Of a DNA stretch of 7,016 nt, positions 1 to 6,523 are shown one piece after another. This DNA is from Verrucomicrobiia bacterium (lineage in GTDB: Bacteria > Verrucomicrobiota > Verrucomicrobiia > Limisphaerales > UBA11358). Location: contig JASHVW010000150.1 of the NCBI GenBank assembly GCA_030044395.1, positions 1-7,016 of the forward strand. The letters are read 5' to 3'. Within the stretch, counting starts at the first letter, position 1, and each line of letters starts with the position of its first letter. Under the pieces are notes generated by a model that did no database searches, was not told the origin of the DNA, and saw nothing but the letters and a program-made list of their open reading frames with translations. The position numbers and the translations under genes were made by a program.

Positions 1-291
1 GGATTTTACCTGGAAGCGGCCCCGCGGCAATTCGTCGAATTTTTCAAGGCGGACGCCGCTGCGGAAATCCGGGGCCAACGCATTCATCATTTTTGTTTTG
101 AGGTCGAAGACATTGACGCGCTGCGCGAAAAACTGGTGATGGCGGGCGTCGAGGTGACGCCGAAAAAGCTGGGTTGCGACCAGACATGGCAATGCTGGTG
201 CAAAGATCCGGACGGGATCGACGTTGAATTCCAGCAATACACCGGGAAAAGCTCACAATTCACCAAAACGGATTGCGTGGTGGACTGGTGA
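1..291 (+). CDS. VOC (glyoxalase/bleomycin-resistance fold) family protein, C-terminal part
   Basis: Reading frame 1 is open from the first base to a TGA at 289-291, giving 96 residues with the N-terminus outside the window. The fragment has the pattern of the second beta-alpha-beta-beta-beta module of the vicinal-oxygen-chelate fold. An IHHFCFEVEDIDALREKL stretch (visible residues 28-45) is followed by AGVEV and then DPDGIDVEFQQY (69-80). In metal-dependent family members one His of such an HH pair (29/30) and the Glu of the VEF strand (76) bind the metal, and both are present here. Substrate cannot be inferred: the family includes glyoxalase I, dioxygenases, epimerases and resistance proteins. 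The tail after residue 81 (KSSQFTKTDCVVDW) is short and Cys-containing. It lies upstream of and co-directional with speA, 83 bp away. Fold assignment is fairly secure; function is unknown. Confidence 0.8.
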   Translation, partial: GFYLEAAPRQFVEFFKADAAAEIRGQRIHHFCFEVEDIDALREKLVMAGVEVTPKKLGCDQTWQCWCKDPDGIDVEFQQYTGKSSQFTKTDCVVDW

Positions 292-374
292 AAATTTATC
301 TCAAAGATTTTTCATTCCGCCTATTGCTTTCTGCGCGGGAATTTTTATAGTTCGCTTCGCTTGTATTCACCGAA

Positions 375-2315
375 ATGAGCAATTCAAATGATGCGACGCG
401 GCCGTGGGACATTGAAGCGGCGCGGACGCTTTACAACATTCAACGCTGGGGGGCGAGATATTTCGACATTAACGATGCCGGACATGTCGTCGCGCGGCCG
501 TTGCAAGAGGCAGGGGTGGCGGTGGATTTGACGGATGTGATTGAAGAAGCCAAGGCGCGCGGCTTGAAATTTCCGCTGCTCATCCGTTTCCAGGACATTC
601 TGCGCCATCGCGTCGAGGCCATCAACACCGCTTTTCGCAATTCCATTTCGGAATTCAATTACCAGGGCCAATATCGCGGCGTTTTTCCCATCAAGGTGAA
701 CCAATTGCGCGAGGTGGTGGAGGAGATTCTGGATGCCGGCAAACCCTACGATTTCGGTCTGGAGGTTGGTAGCAAGCCGGAGCTCTTCGCCGGGCTGGCA
801 ATGCAAAGCCAGCAAGGCTCGCTTATCATTTGCAACGGATACAAGGATGCGGAATTCATAAAGACGGCATTGATGGGAATCAAACTGGGCAAGAAAGTCA
901 TCATGGTGATCGAGAAACTTGAGGAACTGCGCCAGATCATTTCCATATCAAAGCAACTGGGCATTGAGCCAATGCTGGGGATCCGCGCGCGGCTGTTGAG
1001 CAAAGGGGCGGGCAAATGGGCGGAAAGCGGCGGTGAAAACGCCAAGTTCGGCCTGAGCACCGTGGAGCTGTTGACCGCAACGGAAATGTTGAAGGCGGAA
1101 AACCTGCCACATTGCCTCAAATTACTGCACTTTCATATCGGCTCCCAGGTGCCGGACATTTTGACGGTGAAAAAGGCCGTGCAGGAGGCGGCGCGGTTCT
1201 ACGCCAAGCTGTACAAGATGAATTTCCCGATCGAATACATTGACGTCGGCGGTGGCCTGGGCGTAGACTACGACGGGAGTCGCTCGAATTTTGACAGTTC
1301 CACCAACTACACGCTGCAGGAATATACCAACGACATCGTTTATTACATTGCCGACGTATGCAACGCCGAGCGCGTGCCGCATCCGAGCATCATCAGCGAA
1401 AGCGGACGCGCCCTGGTGGCACATCACAGCGTGCTGATCGTGGAAGTTTTTGGCGCGATTGAAAAGATCCGCCCGGAGGCTGTGATGGTGTGCGGCGAAA
1501 ATGAGCACGCGCTGGTGAAGGAGCTGTGCGATATTAAAAAGAACCTCACCAAGGTCAACAAGCTCGAGGCTTACCATGACGCGCTCGAACGGCGGGAGGA
1601 CGCACAGCACATGTTTACGCTCGGCGTGCTGGATTTACCGGACAAGGCGAAGATTGAAAATCTCTATTGGGAAATCTGCCGCGACGTGGTCGAGAGCTTC
1701 AAGGGCCAGCCCTATGTGCCGGAGGAAATTCGCAAGCTGGAAGATTCGCTCGGCGACCAGTATCTATGCAATTTCTCCGTGTTCCAATCGCTGCTCGACC
1801 ATTGGGCGCTCGGGCAATTGTTCCCCATCATGCCCATTGCGCGATTGAACGAGCGTCCAACGCGCGAGGCTACGCTCGTGGATATCACATGTGATTCAGA
1901 TGGGGCGGTGAACAAGTTCATTGACCTGCGTGACGTCCGTGACACGCTGCCATTGCATCCGCTTAATACCAACGGCAATGGAATTCCTGAGGCCTATTAC
2001 ATCGGATTCTTCCTGATGGGTGCCTATCAGGATATCATGGGCGATTTGCACAACTTGTTTGGGCGCGTCAACGAGGTCCACGTGTTTCTGGAACCGGACG
2101 AACCGAGCGGCTATTACATCGAAGAAATCATCGAAGGCAATACCATCATTCAATCGCTGGCCGCAGTGCAATACGATGAGAATGAGTTGAAACGGCTGAT
2201 GAAGACGCAAATAGATGAAGCGATAAAATCCGACCGTATGAAACCATCAGAAGCGATGCGGCTGTTGGATGATTATGAACGCGGATTGAAGGCATACACG
2301 TATTTGAGCTTCTAA
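375..2315 (+). CDS. speA: Biosynthetic arginine decarboxylase (SpeA), PLP-dependent
   Basis: Decarboxylates L-arginine to agmatine, the first step of the agmatine route to putrescine and spermidine. The 646 residues match the full length of the family (E. coli SpeA is about 658). The N-terminus, WDIEAARTLYNIQRWGARYF (11-30), is characteristic. The alanine-racemase-type barrel carries the expected PLP lysine at K107 in YRGVFPIKVNQ, the HIGSQ motif at 254-258, the glycine-rich phosphate loop GGGLGVDYDGS (292-302) and SESGRA (341-346). The C-terminal beta domain has DITCDSDG with the catalytic-type Cys506, and GDLHNLFG (556-563). All key residues are intact, so the enzyme should be active. The ATG at 375 is the first start after an in-frame TAG at 348-350; no Shine-Dalgarno sequence precedes it. 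No agmatinase, agmatine deiminase or other polyamine gene is in the window, so the next step must be encoded elsewhere. Identification is secure. Confidence 0.98.
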   Translation: MSNSNDATRPWDIEAARTLYNIQRWGARYFDINDAGHVVARPLQEAGVAVDLTDVIEEAKARGLKFPLLIRFQDILRHRVEAINTAFRNSISEFNYQGQYRGVFPIKVNQLREVVEEILDAGKPYDFGLEVGSKPELFAGLAMQSQQGSLIICNGYKDAEFIKTALMGIKLGKKVIMVIEKLEELRQIISISKQLGIEPMLGIRARLLSKGAGKWAESGGENAKFGLSTVELLTATEMLKAENLPHCLKLLHFHIGSQVPDILTVKKAVQEAARFYAKLYKMNFPIEYIDVGGGLGVDYDGSRSNFDSSTNYTLQEYTNDIVYYIADVCNAERVPHPSIISESGRALVAHHSVLIVEVFGAIEKIRPEAVMVCGENEHALVKELCDIKKNLTKVNKLEAYHDALERREDAQHMFTLGVLDLPDKAKIENLYWEICRDVVESFKGQPYVPEEIRKLEDSLGDQYLCNFSVFQSLLDHWALGQLFPIMPIARLNERPTREATLVDITCDSDGAVNKFIDLRDVRDTLPLHPLNTNGNGIPEAYYIGFFLMGAYQDIMGDLHNLFGRVNEVHVFLEPDEPSGYYIEEIIEGNTIIQSLAAVQYDENELKRLMKTQIDEAIKSDRMKPSEAMRLLDDYERGLKAYTYLSF

Positions 2316-2318
2316 GGA
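2314..2318 (+). promoter_or_regulatory. Shine-Dalgarno-like AAGGA before the ATG at 2325
   Basis: AAGGA overlaps the speA stop codon (TAA 2313-2315) and sits 6 nt before an ATG at 2325. It is the best Shine-Dalgarno match before any start in this window, where the other genes mostly lack one. It would support a 274-residue form of the downstream membrane protein, translationally linked to speA. It may be coincidental, because the peptide it would add does not look like a typical protein N-terminus. Confidence 0.35.
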
Positions 2319-2465
2319 AGGCGAATGGAAGAACAATGGGGGGCGAATCGTGTCCGGCTTTTGAACGAGCGTTGGCGGTCCAATGCGAATTTTGGGGATT
2401 TCTCCCGGAGACGAATGCGGTTAAACTTGTTTCTTTGTCTCTCATATTGCATTCTAAGTTCGTTC

Positions 2466-3149
2466 ATGCCAGAACCCGGAACCAATCCTGAACTGCTGCG
2501 CTCATTGGGGCACCTGGCGCGTGGTTTGTCCGCGCTTTTTTGGGGCTTGCCGGCAGCGCTTATTGCCTGCGCGGAAACGGCCAAGGCGGGGATACTGCAA
2601 CCGGTTGGAATTATTCCCGCGTTGCTGGCGAATGGTCTCCTGTTGTTCGGGCTTTGGCAAATGGGCGAATTTCAGAAACAGGAACGGCCCTGGCGCAGGG
2701 CCCTTGACCGGGCCAAACTCCTGGCCATCATCAATCTGGGGTTGTGCCCGTTTTTTTACTGGCAAAACCGGATGCCGGAGCAATTTTACTTCGCCGCGGC
2801 AATCGTTATTTTCGGACTTTCATCGCTGCTGTTCCTTTTTAACCTGAACATTGTCATCAAACAACTGGGAGCGATGCTGCCGGACGAGACTCTCCGGCAC
2901 GAGACAAGGGATTTTACTGCATTCAATTGCTGGATGCTCGCGCTGTGGCTCGCGTTCGTGGCCGCCGTGATCTTTGCGGTACGCCTCCATTTGCGGACGC
3001 GGTTCGATGAAAGCCACTGGTTCTGGCTGGAACGCGTCGCGGTTGCGGTTTTGCTTTTCCTCGGACTTGCGCCGCTGGCCGTCACCATGGCGCTAATCTG
3101 GAAAACCAAGGAGGTCATCTTCAACGGCGTTTTCGGGGCGCGCCGTTGA
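2466..3149 (+). CDS. Multi-spanning inner-membrane protein of unknown function
   Basis: I do not recognise a characterised family. From the ATG at 2466 the product is 227 residues with about five or six hydrophobic segments, near residues 18-38, 43-65, 82-99, 107-128, 153-173 and 186-212. Short polar loops separate them, notably FQKQERPWRRALDRAK (69-84) and LPDETLRHETRD (138-149). The tail KTKEVIFNGVFGARR is basic, suggesting a cytoplasmic C-terminus by the positive-inside rule. No enzymatic motif or metal-binding cluster is apparent. The frame is open further upstream, with ATGs at 2415 and 2325; the latter has AAGGA 6 nt before it. I prefer 2466 because residues encoded by 2325-2465 are Arg/Asn-rich and unlike the rest, and the DNA just before 2466 is AT-rich like a control region. 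It lies between speA and the aminotransferase on the same strand. It could be a small transporter or a membrane accessory protein. Confidence 0.75.
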   Translation: MPEPGTNPELLRSLGHLARGLSALFWGLPAALIACAETAKAGILQPVGIIPALLANGLLLFGLWQMGEFQKQERPWRRALDRAKLLAIINLGLCPFFYWQNRMPEQFYFAAAIVIFGLSSLLFLFNLNIVIKQLGAMLPDETLRHETRDFTAFNCWMLALWLAFVAAVIFAVRLHLRTRFDESHWFWLERVAVAVLLFLGLAPLAVTMALIWKTKEVIFNGVFGARR

Positions 3150-3212
3150 AAACCATGCAAACGCTGCTTGCCCCTTCGACGCGATTTCTGCTAACGTGGT
3201 CGTCCTTTTTAC

Positions 3213-4487
3213 ATGAAACCGTCAGCCCTGTCGAAACTCGGCCGGCGCATTGCGCTGCCGCGAATTTCCTGGCTCATGCAGGCCGCGCTCTCGCGCCCAA
3301 AATTGATCTCGCTTGCCGCCGGCTTTACGGACAACCCGACATTGCCCACCGAAATTTCCCGCAAATTGCTCGACGGAATTTTGCGCGCTCCGGAAACCGG
3401 GCAGCCGGCGATGCAATACGGCATCACCACCGGCGAAAATAATCTGCGCGAACTCACGGCGCGGCATCTGCAGAACCTGGACAGGGTCAGGCCCGCCGCC
3501 CCCAGCCATTCCCCAGAACGCCTGATGATTACCGGCGGGTCACAGCAGTTGCTCTACATGACGCTCGAAGCGCTTTGCGACGAAGGGGACATCATTCTTG
3601 TCGAGGACCCAACCTATTTTGTTTTCCTCAGCATTCTTCAGAGCCGCGGCATCCGCGCGCGCGGCGTGGAACTGGAGCGCGACGGCATTGACTTGGCGCA
3701 CCTTGAACTCGTGTTACAACGGTTGAAAAAAGCCGGCGAGTTGCGCCGGGTCAAGGCGCTCTACCTAGTCACCTATTTTCAAAACCCAACCGGCGCTTCG
3801 ACCTCGTTCGAAAAGAAAGCCGGCGCGTTGAAAATTCTAAAACAATTCGAGCGCGCCGCCGGTCATCCGATTTATCTGCTGGAAGACGCGGCGTATCGTG
3901 AATTGCGCTTTGCGGGCGATGACATCCGGTCAGCGCTGATGGTACCTGGCGCTGCCCGGGGTGTGATCTACACCGGCACTTACAGCAAGCCGTTCGCGCC
4001 TGGCGCGCGTATTGGTTTCGGCATTTTGCCGGAGCCGCTCTTCACAGCCGTCCAGCGCGTCAAGGGCAATCACGATTTCGGAACGGCCAACCTGCTGCAA
4101 CAACTTCTTGCGCGCGCCCTGGAAATGGGCCTCTATGACCTGCATGTGGCCAAAATAGAAAAACGTTACGGCCAAAAGGCGCATGTGATGAAGCGGGCCC
4201 TGGTGGAATTCTTTCCGCCGTCGGTGGAAATCTGGGAATCCGGCGGGGGACTATATTTCTGGGCACGCCTGCCCGGGGGAATTTCCGCCGGAATGGACTC
4301 CAAGGTATTCCGGGCCGCGCTGAAAGCCGACGTGTTATATGTGCCGGGCGAATTGTGCTACGCCGACGACCCGGCGCGCCGTAAACCGGCCAATGAAATG
4401 CGCATCAGTTTCGGCAGTGCGAGCGAGGAAAACATCCGCGAAGGCATCAAACGGCTCGGCAACGTACTGAAGAAATTTATTGATTAG
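3213..4487 (+). CDS. PLP-dependent aminotransferase, class I/II (fold type I)
   Basis: A 424-residue cytosolic enzyme expected to move an amino group between an amino acid and a 2-oxoacid. Landmarks in order are: AAGF (35-38) in the N-terminal substrate-side arm; MQYGITTGENNLRELTARHL (67-86), the counterpart of the family's YGxxxGxxxLR segment; GGSQQ (108-112) at the PLP phosphate; QNPTG (190-194); D225 in LLEDAAYREL, pairing with the pyridine nitrogen; TYSKPFAPGARIGF with Schiff-base lysine K259 and phosphate-binding R266; and R397 in MRISF, the substrate-carboxylate arginine. The look is closest to the 2-aminoadipate/aromatic aminotransferase (LysN-like) and MocR-type aminotransferase-domain group. 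There is no GntR DNA-binding domain, so it is an enzyme rather than a MocR regulator. Substrate cannot be told. The ATG at 3213 follows an in-frame TAA at 3192-3194, which fixes the start closely; no Shine-Dalgarno is seen. Its 3' end overlaps the convergent coiled-coil gene by 11 bp. Confidence 0.93.
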   Translation: MKPSALSKLGRRIALPRISWLMQAALSRPKLISLAAGFTDNPTLPTEISRKLLDGILRAPETGQPAMQYGITTGENNLRELTARHLQNLDRVRPAAPSHSPERLMITGGSQQLLYMTLEALCDEGDIILVEDPTYFVFLSILQSRGIRARGVELERDGIDLAHLELVLQRLKKAGELRRVKALYLVTYFQNPTGASTSFEKKAGALKILKQFERAAGHPIYLLEDAAYRELRFAGDDIRSALMVPGAARGVIYTGTYSKPFAPGARIGFGILPEPLFTAVQRVKGNHDFGTANLLQQLLARALEMGLYDLHVAKIEKRYGQKAHVMKRALVEFFPPSVEIWESGGGLYFWARLPGGISAGMDSKVFRAALKADVLYVPGELCYADDPARRKPANEMRISFGSASEENIREGIKRLGNVLKKFID

Positions 4488-5004
4488 TGTTCTGGCCGTT
4501 TTTCAACTGTTTCACCAAGTCGTTGTATTTGGCCACGATGTCATTCCGGTCCTTCACTTCGCCGTTATATTTTTGTACCAGATCGTTGCGCTGGGCAACG
4601 AGGTTGGTAATGGCTTCGTTTTGTTTTTCAATACCGGTGTAAGTGTCTTGTAATTTCGCCGTGAGAGCGTTCACGGCGGATTTATATTGCGCCATTTCAT
4701 TGGTGAGAGACTCATTTTCGAATTCCAGTTCCACGATTTGCGCTTTTTGCGAAACCACCATTTGCTCGTTGGTGGCGGCGTCGGCCTTGATTTCCGAGAT
4801 GCGCGCGTCCATCTGGGCGACCTGAAAATTCAGCGTGGCGATGGAATTCGTATCGCTCTGAATGGCTGCGTCGCGCTCATAGACCATCTGGTTCAAGGTC
4901 TGGATTTTGTCGCGCTGGAGGGTCTGTACATACCATTGAAAGACGCAGAGGCCGCAGAGCGCCAGCGCCACGATTATGAAGAGATTTTGTTGGAAGTTTT
5001 TCAT
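4477..5004 (-). CDS. Membrane-anchored coiled-coil protein, last gene of the tonB-exbB-exbD operon
   Basis: A 175-residue protein not recognisable as a named family. Residues 8-26 (LFIIVALALCGLCVFQWYV) form one hydrophobic signal-anchor after a short basic N-terminus, so the rest should project into the periplasm. From about residue 28 to 168 the sequence is polar, almost without Pro or Gly, and shows heptad-like spacing of Leu/Ile/Val, typical of a long coiled coil. Near the end two adjacent 14-residue units match: RNDLVQKYNGEVKD (139-152) and RNDIVAKYNDLVKQ (153-166), with 8 of 14 identical. The tail is Asn/Gln-rich. The ATG overlaps the stop of the upstream exbD gene (ATGA, 5001-5004), which argues for translational coupling and a shared role. 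A part in spacing or scaffolding the ExbB/ExbD/TonB motor, loosely analogous to the coiled-coil CpoB of Tol-Pal, is inference only. Confidence 0.85.
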   Translation of the reverse strand: MKNFQQNLFIIVALALCGLCVFQWYVQTLQRDKIQTLNQMVYERDAAIQSDTNSIATLNFQVAQMDARISEIKADAATNEQMVVSQKAQIVELEFENESLTNEMAQYKSAVNALTAKLQDTYTGIEKQNEAITNLVAQRNDLVQKYNGEVKDRNDIVAKYNDLVKQLKNGQNTNQ

Positions 5005-5426
5005 GGGGTTGAATGGTCGCCGGAAGCATGGACCGCGATGGCCACATTGCGGATGCCGGCGCGCCTGACGATATCCAGCACAAACATTACGGACCCGTGC
5101 GTGGCGTCGTTCGCGCCCGTGATATAGACGGGCAGATTCGTGTTCAGGCTGTAACGATTCGTCAGCATCGTGAGTAGCGCCGGAAACGTTATGTTGGTGT
5201 CATCCATCGATACCTGGCCGTCTTTATTCACGTTAAGATTGACAATGTCCGGTTTTTTTGTGGACGTGGCCAGGGTGGCCGTCGGCAAATTCGCCTTGAG
5301 TGTCCGCACGATTTGCATCTGCAGGGTGATCATCATGAAGGAGGCCAGCAGAAAGAACATGATGTCTATCAGCGGAATGATTTCCAGCCGCGACTTCTTT
5401 TCAGCGATGGGCGTGCGGATTTTCAT
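5001..5426 (-). CDS. exbD: ExbD/TolR-family biopolymer transport protein, second copy
   Basis: A 141-residue subunit of the proton-driven ExbB-ExbD motor. It has the standard plan: a short basic cytoplasmic N-terminus (MKIRTPIAEKKSRLE), one transmembrane helix (about 17-37) with the key proton-relay aspartate D21 in IIPLIDIMFFLLASFMM, and a periplasmic domain ending in the TNLPVYI and AGIRNVAI strands. Length is typical for the family (about 140). It is a close paralog of the gene directly upstream: an ungapped hand alignment gives about 65 identical positions of 137, including an identical IIPLIDIMFFLLASFMM block. Its ATG overlaps that gene's stop (ATGA, 5423-5426) and its own stop overlaps the coiled-coil gene. 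Differences concentrate in the linker (39-60) and the middle of the periplasmic domain (71-90), the parts likely to set partner choice. Confidence 0.93.
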   Translation of the reverse strand: MKIRTPIAEKKSRLEIIPLIDIMFFLLASFMMITLQMQIVRTLKANLPTATLATSTKKPDIVNLNVNKDGQVSMDDTNITFPALLTMLTNRYSLNTNLPVYITGANDATHGSVMFVLDIVRRAGIRNVAIAVHASGDHSTP

Positions 5427-5836
5427 TGCCCTTTGTTGTCCGTCATGAAGGCGACATTTTGGATGCCCGCGGCGCGGATGGTTTGATAGACCTTCACCAT
5501 GTCGCCGTGCAGGGTATCGCGGTCGCCGCTGATATAGACCGGCAAGTTGGTATCGGCGGCAAAGCGGTTGCTCAAGACCAGGCCGAGTTCCGCCAGGGAA
5601 ATCTCCCTTTTTTCGAGCCAGACCGCGCCGGATTTGTCCACGGCGACGTTGACCATGTTCGGCCTGTAATCCTGCTGTGCCTCCGAGGCGGACGGCAGTT
5701 GAACCTTGATGTTTTCCGTGCGGCTCATTTGCAGGCTGACCATCATGAACGACGCCAGCAGGAAGAACATGATGTCAATCAGCGGGATGATGACAATCCG
5801 CGAACGGCGTTTGGCGATGGGCGAGGGAATCTTCAC
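5423..5836 (-). CDS. exbD: ExbD/TolR-family biopolymer transport protein, first copy
   Basis: A 137-residue ExbD-type subunit of the TonB energising complex. The N-terminus (MKIPSPIAKRRSRIV) is basic and cytoplasmic. A single membrane helix at about 17-37 carries the conserved D21 in PLIDIMFFLL, the residue that ExbD and TolR need for proton-coupled work. The remaining 100 residues form the periplasmic domain, with TNLPVYISGD (96-105) and the final AGIQNVAF strand. It starts with GTG at 5834-5836, six bases after the exbB stop, with no clear Shine-Dalgarno. The start is supported by alignment of its first residues to the paralog downstream (MKI-x-x-PIA in both). It is the only gene of the operon not joined to its upstream neighbour by an overlap. 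TolR is the alternative name for this fold, but a TonB-type gene upstream favours ExbD. Confidence 0.93.
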   Translation of the reverse strand: MKIPSPIAKRRSRIVIIPLIDIMFFLLASFMMVSLQMSRTENIKVQLPSASEAQQDYRPNMVNVAVDKSGAVWLEKREISLAELGLVLSNRFAADTNLPVYISGDRDTLHGDMVKVYQTIRAAGIQNVAFMTDNKGQ

Positions 5837-5842
5837 GCTGAC

Positions 5843-6523
5843 TCAATGGCTCGTGGCCTGGCCGGGGGAAGTGGGTTTATGCAAATGAACGTTGTCGCCG
5901 GATTTGACCCCGCCACCGACGAGGACTTCCACGTTGGTGGCCGCCGTTTCCAAATCGAATTGAAGTTGCGCGACACGGGCCGTGAAATAATTGAAGGGAA
6001 TCAACGAGAAGATGGCGATGGCCAAACCGCAGGCGGTGGCGATCAAGGCCTGGCCGATGCCGCCGGTGACCGCGGTCACCGACAATTCCGCGCTGCCGAT
6101 GTGCAGGAAGGCGCTCATGAGGCCGGTCACTGTGCCGAGCAGACCGAGCAAGGGCGCGAGCGTGACGAGCGTGTCCATGACGGTGAGAAAGCGCCCGGCG
6201 CGTTTTAATTCAATGCCCGCGGCCAATTGCAATGCGCCCAGCAGCGAACCGTGGGCGTGGCCGACATGAGCGAGGCCGTGGCGAATGACGCGGATAATCG
6301 GATCGTCCGAGCCGGCGGCGATTGTCGCGGCGGCGGCGGCGTTGGAATTTTCGAGCGCGGCGAAAATCTGCTCGAGCTTTTGCTGATCACGCTTCGCGCC
6401 TTCGCGCCACCACCAGAAGGCACGTTCGCCGACCACGGCGACGGCGACGAGGGCGCAGATAAGAATGGGCCACATAACCGGGCCGCCCTGGAGGAAAAAT
6501 TGAAAGATAATATTCGCAATCAT
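5843..6523 (-). CDS. exbB: ExbB/TolQ/MotA-family proton channel protein
   Basis: The 226-residue inner-membrane channel subunit that, with ExbD, converts the proton gradient into mechanical work on TonB. Three transmembrane segments are visible: about 12-33, 117-140 and 155-180. The cytoplasmic loop between the first two is large, including the Ala-rich NAAAAATIAAG (61-71) and the basic stretch around ELKRAGRFL. The diagnostic motifs are TLAPLLGLLGTVTGLMSAF (121-139) and GGIGQALIATACGLAIAI (154-171), with the Thr and Gly residues conserved in ExbB/TolQ/MotA channels. Size and topology are normal for ExbB. The ATG overlaps the upstream tonB stop by 4 bp (ATGA, 6520-6523) and lacks a Shine-Dalgarno, consistent with reinitiation after tonB. 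The tail after residue 200 is Gly/His-containing and probably flexible. TolQ cannot be excluded from sequence alone, but no tolA, tolB or pal is nearby. Confidence 0.95.
   Translation of the reverse strand: MIANIIFQFFLQGGPVMWPILICALVAVAVVGERAFWWWREGAKRDQQKLEQIFAALENSNAAAAATIAAGSDDPIIRVIRHGLAHVGHAHGSLLGALQLAAGIELKRAGRFLTVMDTLVTLAPLLGLLGTVTGLMSAFLHIGSAELSVTAVTGGIGQALIATACGLAIAIFSLIPFNYFTARVAQLQFDLETAATNVEVLVGGGVKSGDNVHLHKPTSPGQATSH

Noticed and set aside
321..350. Possible promoter before speA: TTGCTT at 324-329 and TTTATA at 344-349.
   Set aside because: The spacing is only 14 bp, too short for a standard sigma-70 promoter, and no other element supports it. The speA promoter could not be placed.
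292..374. Searched the gap between the VOC gene and speA for a terminator hairpin or riboswitch.
   Set aside because: The gap is 83 bp and AT-rich, with no GC-rich inverted repeat followed by a T-run. It is too short for a typical riboswitch.
384..1610. Several minus-strand open frames of 120-160 codons inside speA.
   Set aside because: speA is unambiguous over its whole length, and the antisense products show no family features. Long antisense frames are common in GC-rich genes.
3150..3212. Searched the 63-bp gap between the membrane protein and the aminotransferase for a terminator or a ribosome binding site.
   Set aside because: No stem-loop or Shine-Dalgarno match is apparent; only a T-run just before the ATG at 3213.
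5426..6208. A 260-codon plus-strand open frame opposite the exbD and exbB genes.
   Set aside because: Its product is rich in Asp, Gly, Arg and His with no recognisable domain, and it runs exactly antisense to two strongly identified genes. It is a shadow of their codon bias.
6153..6370. Low-complexity GCG-rich stretches in exbB that resemble short repeats.
   Set aside because: They encode the Ala-rich loop and normal channel motifs of ExbB, so this is coding bias, not a repeat element.
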